A stretch of DNA of 64,000 bases from Tubulanus polymorphus (taxonomy: Eukaryota; Nemertea; Palaeonemertea; Tubulaniformes; Tubulanidae). Each line of letters starts with the position of its first letter. The stretch's first letter is position 1. The notes under the pieces were generated by a model. It was not told the origin of the DNA. It saw only the letters and a program-made list of their open reading frames with translations, and searched no databases. The stretch spans positions 18,618,450 through 18,682,449 of the forward strand of contig NC_134029.1 in NCBI RefSeq assembly GCF_964204645.1. The letters are read 5' to 3'. Of the stretch, positions 60,066 through 64,000 are shown in pieces. The position numbers and the translations under genes are program-made.

Positions 60066-63000
60066 TTATCCAGATGGCCGTGGGCAATCTAAAAAAATCC
60101 AAAACATCCAAAGCTTAAAATAGCATTTCAAATACCTTCTACACTTGTTCCTAATCACAAAAGCGAGTATTATTTAATACAGCAATCAGTATTTTGTATT
60201 CATTGTTTTCTATACTGTATATCTTCATCATAGATAGAAAATCCCACACTGATATGGTGAAAGATGATGCCGAAAAAATTCACTATGGCTAACGATATAT
60301 TGATTCGACGTTTCGACTATAATCTAATAGTCATCGTCGGGAATGAAGATGACTATCTTGAAGATGACCAAGATGAAGATGACTATCTTGATGATGATGA
60401 TCTTGAAGATGAAACGTCGAATCAATAAATCCTTAGCTATAGTGAAGCTTTTCGAACGGGATTCTCTATTTATCGTCACAACATGGAATAATGTATCTTC
60501 AATGGGTTATATCTTCATAAACTAGATTGTATTGTGATTTCACTACAACATAACCTTAATTTCCCTTCCATTTTCTTTCATGAAAACAAAATTTCAAAAA
60601 AACTGTATGAATGTGGAATGTGAAGACTTGTAATTTTGACTTATCAATCTTTTAACTTATCAATCAGCCTTATCTGGTGGACTTATTCATTGACATCACC
60701 AGGTGGTGAACTGGGATGTGAATAATCCCGTTCTAGAATCCCGTTCTAGAAAACACTTATCGGCAAATGTTTTTAACTTTCCTTGGTGAGGGTCTGAAAC
60801 TCCCTCTATGAATATGCCACCACTACGGAGGCGTCATGGCGGCAAACTGTTAGAAAAAGATTTTCGAGGTATTCTCGACCTGATTTTACTTGAAATACAC
60901 TTCGAATACAACTTTTAATCGAGAAAAATAGTAGTTCGATTAGACTAAGTTATGGATAGAGTCGAATTACTTCCGCGAACACGTATGGGCCCAAATGCTG
61001 TTGGCTGTCGTAATTGATGAAATTGGCGATTTAGAGTCAATGATTTGACCAATGATATCGCGCAGATGTTTACGACTCTTGGCCCAAATTTGAGTTTCGT
61101 ACCTATAGTTGACTAGTGGTCGGAACTAATAACCGAATGCGCTTAATTTCCGAACTATTTCCGGACTATAGTTCCGACTAACTGACATTCGGTTTCACTT
61201 AGTTCGACTATAGTCGACTAACTCGCTAACCGAAGTTAGCCTTGGCTGAATTGTGACTGACGCACAAGTAGGTTTCCGAATTATCATTTAGTCCCCAATT
61301 ATGCGAGGCTGGACTGTACCATATAATACAAATTATTATTTCCCGTATGTACGTTTGGGGAAAATATTGTTCTGTCTTGGATCATGTTAACAAGTGTCTG
61401 TGCTGTTTGATGTTTTCAATTCCAATTTATCATAAGAAAGCATGGTTTAAAGATATTTACAAACAAAACAAAAATACGATTGAGAAGGCCTAAGAAATAT
61501 ATATGAGCTTGCGTATGAACACTGAAATATGAACTCGCAAACCGAGCTCATAAACATCGTTGTTAAAGGTTTACTAGGGTAGATTTAAATAGTAAGACTT
61601 ACGAAGGCGCCGCTCCACAAGAACATCTTTGACGCTCCTTGTCGTGTACGCGAAACGATACACGCAATTATTGTCATCCCTGTATTGGCATAATCTGTGA
61701 GAGCGATCGTTTTCTGGAGTGAAATGATAATTAAACATAATATGATATGCCAATATGCACCTTTGAGTCGCCAAATGATATTTCTAACCTTGCATGTTGA
61801 ACATGTGGAAGTTGTTACAAAACATTTCTATGCAAACGCGATTTCGTGAATCAGATTCGCAATGTATGATGGCGTAGCCATCTCTGTTCAACAAAAATCT
61901 TTAGTAGCAATCCACACGAGGATTTTTACGGAAGAGCATTGCGGCCACATGACAATTTTTTTGTAAACTCGAGATTTCGACTTTTAATCTCGAAACTTTA
62001 CACGCATTCGACGAATATTCGGTCACTTAGAATGACGTTATCGTGCTTGCTAAGGCAGTATCGTATTTCGGCATTATTTAAACTTAGCTTGAAGAGAGAA
62101 AGATAAAACTGATCTCGTGCCATAGCGTGAATATAACAACATACTGTGCGCACATGTGTTAAAAAGTAAAAAGTCGAAATTTCAAGATTAAAAGTTGAGA
62201 TTTCGAGTTTCAAAGTCAAAATTCCGAGTTTCAAAGTCGAAATTTCGACCTGAAAAAAAATGTTCATGTGACCGTAGATTTAAGTAGGGCACTAAGCGTT
62301 CTCATGTTTAAATATTTCGAGGATACGCCGCTTATTCAATTGAGTACCGAAACACCAGGCCGAGTAAGCGCGGGAAGCGTATTCCCCCTGACGGTATATG
62401 TAGGCTACGGCTTGATTTAAAACATCATGTCCCATCGGTGAGGAGATGAACTGTCTGAATTTATTGAAATTATGAAGATCACTCCTATGACTGAGAACAG
62501 AGGTCCAATTAGCGCTACCTGGTAAGTTGTCGACTGGAAGCATTCTTAAATGGCGGCAATTAGAACGACAATCTTCTGCGTTGTATCTCGCTGATCCCCA
62601 AATCATACATTCTACGCAATTTCTGAGACGTGCACACTGACCCGGACATGTCTTGAAATAAAGGAATCAAAAGGGTACATATTTTATGTATATTCATTTA
62701 ACTGATATACATCGCAATTTAATAGACTATTTCAATAACCCCTGGATTGTGAAACCATGTTAAACTACTTTCGATCTTTCTGCTTAAAGTCTTTTCGATC
62801 GTCCAATCTTTCAATCACAATGTAGTGAGGGTTTTCGTTGAAGCAAATCCTCTAAACATGTCTGACTGACCACCGTCTGGGTCATTTGACTAAAGGTTTT
62901 TCACTAAAAGATAACTTAAAGGGACAATAATCAGCTTTTGAGGGGCCACCAGACTACGTGGCCATACCTAGCATCTATAAAAGGTATAGAACAAATCGAT

Positions 63001-63824
63001 TCAATTTGCACAGAGCATATTCCCCCTTAGTCAATGGACGTCACCCAATTCGGACCATTCCAACTTCTTGGCTAATGACGACACAATTATTGTCTGGCTC
63101 AAATAAACTAATACAAAGTTATTGCTTTTCCGCGTACGTAGACGACACCAAAAGGTACCTTGGAAAATTGGAACGACGAGAGAGTTTTTACTGATAGTAC
63201 TCCTGAAGTTTCGTTGATAACTAATTTCTATAAGTTATCAATCTAAAACATTTTTACAAACCTCCTTTTTCAGTTAATGTACATACCGGACAGTCTTCGC
63301 AAGTAGATCCCATGTAATAGCTGTTACGATGACACAAACATTTTCCACATATGCAGTTACCTTTGCCATTGCAAAGCATCTGTAATTGAACAATTATGAA
63401 TGAAGATTTACATGATGATGAATGAAATTTTTTTTCATTTGACACTTGAAATCAAAATGCCATTTTGGTCGATCGATGCTCTATGTGTTATAAATATTAT
63501 GATATCCGCTTGTTCAACCGATGCTGAATTTGTTTCAGATTTCACTATGGGCTTTACTGTGGAATCGCCATAAGTATTCTTTCTTATATGCTGTATTCGT
63601 TTTTAGAGAAGTGACAAGTACCCCGTTTGTTGAAAGGCAGTTTTCGACCGATGCGTGGCATTCGTCGCCTACAAAAACAAATTCTGAAAATCGTCCCTCG
63701 TTGAAAACAAAAACATTTATGCAGGAAAATGCTGACAACGATTGATAACGAATCACCTACCTAGAACGGAACGCCCAAAATAGCAGAAAACGGAAAAGAA
63801 TATGAGTTTCTGTGACAATGCCAT
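60066..63824 (-). CDS. Secreted mini integrin-beta: signal peptide, one I-EGF module, beta-tail domain
   Basis: Six exons on the minus strand join in phase: 63824-63761, 63683-63622, 63379-63287, 62651-62519, 61713-61603 and 60088-60066 (486 nt, 161 residues). Exon 1 encodes a signal peptide (MALSQKLIFFSVFCYF) after a good start context (AAGATGG). Exons 2-3 give one integrin-type EGF module (CNGKGNCICGKCLC, CEDCP). Exon 4 gives TCPGQCARLRNCVEC, the start of the integrin beta-tail domain, which exon 5 completes (LCQYRDDNNCVYRFAY). Exon 6 supplies the expected CP and then TAA, before any membrane helix. There is no PSI, hybrid or betaI domain. Exons 3-5 are secure. Exon 1 could instead be bypassed by upstream exons beyond the window, and exon 6 is short, so both ends are less certain. 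Confidence 0.72.
60270..60456. mobile_element. Inverted-repeat element with GAAGATGA core (in last mini-integrin intron)
   Basis: The left end contains ATTGATTCGACGTTTCGAC and the right end GAAACGTCGAATCAAT. With a few mismatches the arms pair over about 45 bp, out to GCCGAAAAAATTCACTATGG on the left. The interior (about 60345-60415) is a GAAGATGACTAT/GATGATGAT simple repeat. Confidence 0.7.
61096..61240 (-). repeat. GTCGACTATAGTC repeat family, copy 3 (inverted)
   Basis: It reads TTGACTAGTGGTCGGAACTA to TTCGACTATAGTCGACTAAC on the plus strand, the reverse of copies 1 and 2. It lies in the last mini-integrin intron. Confidence 0.6.
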
Positions 63825-64000
63825 CTTCACATTTATTAAACAGACAAGCGATTCAGTGATCGCTTTGCTAACTGTTTGCGGAAATTAGTTGACCTCAATT
63901 ACTACGTTGTTTTGGCTACTCATGATCAGGATAAGTGATTGATTGTGTCCCGTAATGCTTATAATGACAGTGTTGTTATCTTTAATTTGCATGAATATCC
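63825..64000. other. Upstream flank of the mini-integrin gene
   Basis: No TATA box or further exon was recognised in these 176 bases. The promoter of the minus-strand gene should begin here if exon 1 is correct. Confidence 0.4.

Noticed and set aside
62292-62606. 104-residue minus-strand frame read as one protein
   Set aside because: Only its first part is exon 4 of the mini-integrin. After the GTAGCG donor at 62518 the rest is intron read-through without the cysteines expected of the domain.

Overview
The window is nuclear DNA from an invertebrate animal. Genes are split by GT-AG introns, the sequence is AT-rich, and introns and spacers carry many short inverted-repeat elements, a tRNA-derived SINE and very long TA microsatellites. 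The central gene is a Nav2-type (DEEA filter) channel, a class found in invertebrates and absent from vertebrates. Together with secreted multi-knottin proteins this suggests a marine invertebrate, perhaps a lophotrochozoan, but the phylum cannot be fixed from this sequence alone. All exon models were built by hand from splice consensus, reading phase and protein family similarity.

Layout. 1-2.7 kb: last five exons of an SLC7 amino-acid transporter (+). 3.7-8.2 kb: complete eight-exon metaxin-1/3 (+), with a SINE in one intron. 8.2-12.9 kb: spacer with several MITE families and one nested retroposon. 12.9-46.2 kb: complete Nav2 channel (+), 26 exon positions, 2048 or 2052 residues depending on which of two tandem alternative exons (12a or 12b, domain II S2-S4) is used. 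46.2-56.8 kb: spacer holding two secreted cystine-knot repeat genes (one on each strand), a probable decayed third copy and a MITE family beside two of them. 56.9-58.8 kb: TMEM26 homologue (-) broken by a one-base frameshift. 60.1-63.8 kb: a small gene (-) that appears to encode a signal peptide, one integrin-type EGF module and an integrin beta-tail domain with neither the ligand-binding head nor a membrane anchor.

The genes do not form an operon or pathway. Most notable are (i) the tandem alternative exons of the Nav2 voltage sensor, separated by only 46 nt, (ii) the mini integrin-beta protein, and (iii) the knottin-repeat genes with adjoining MITE copies.
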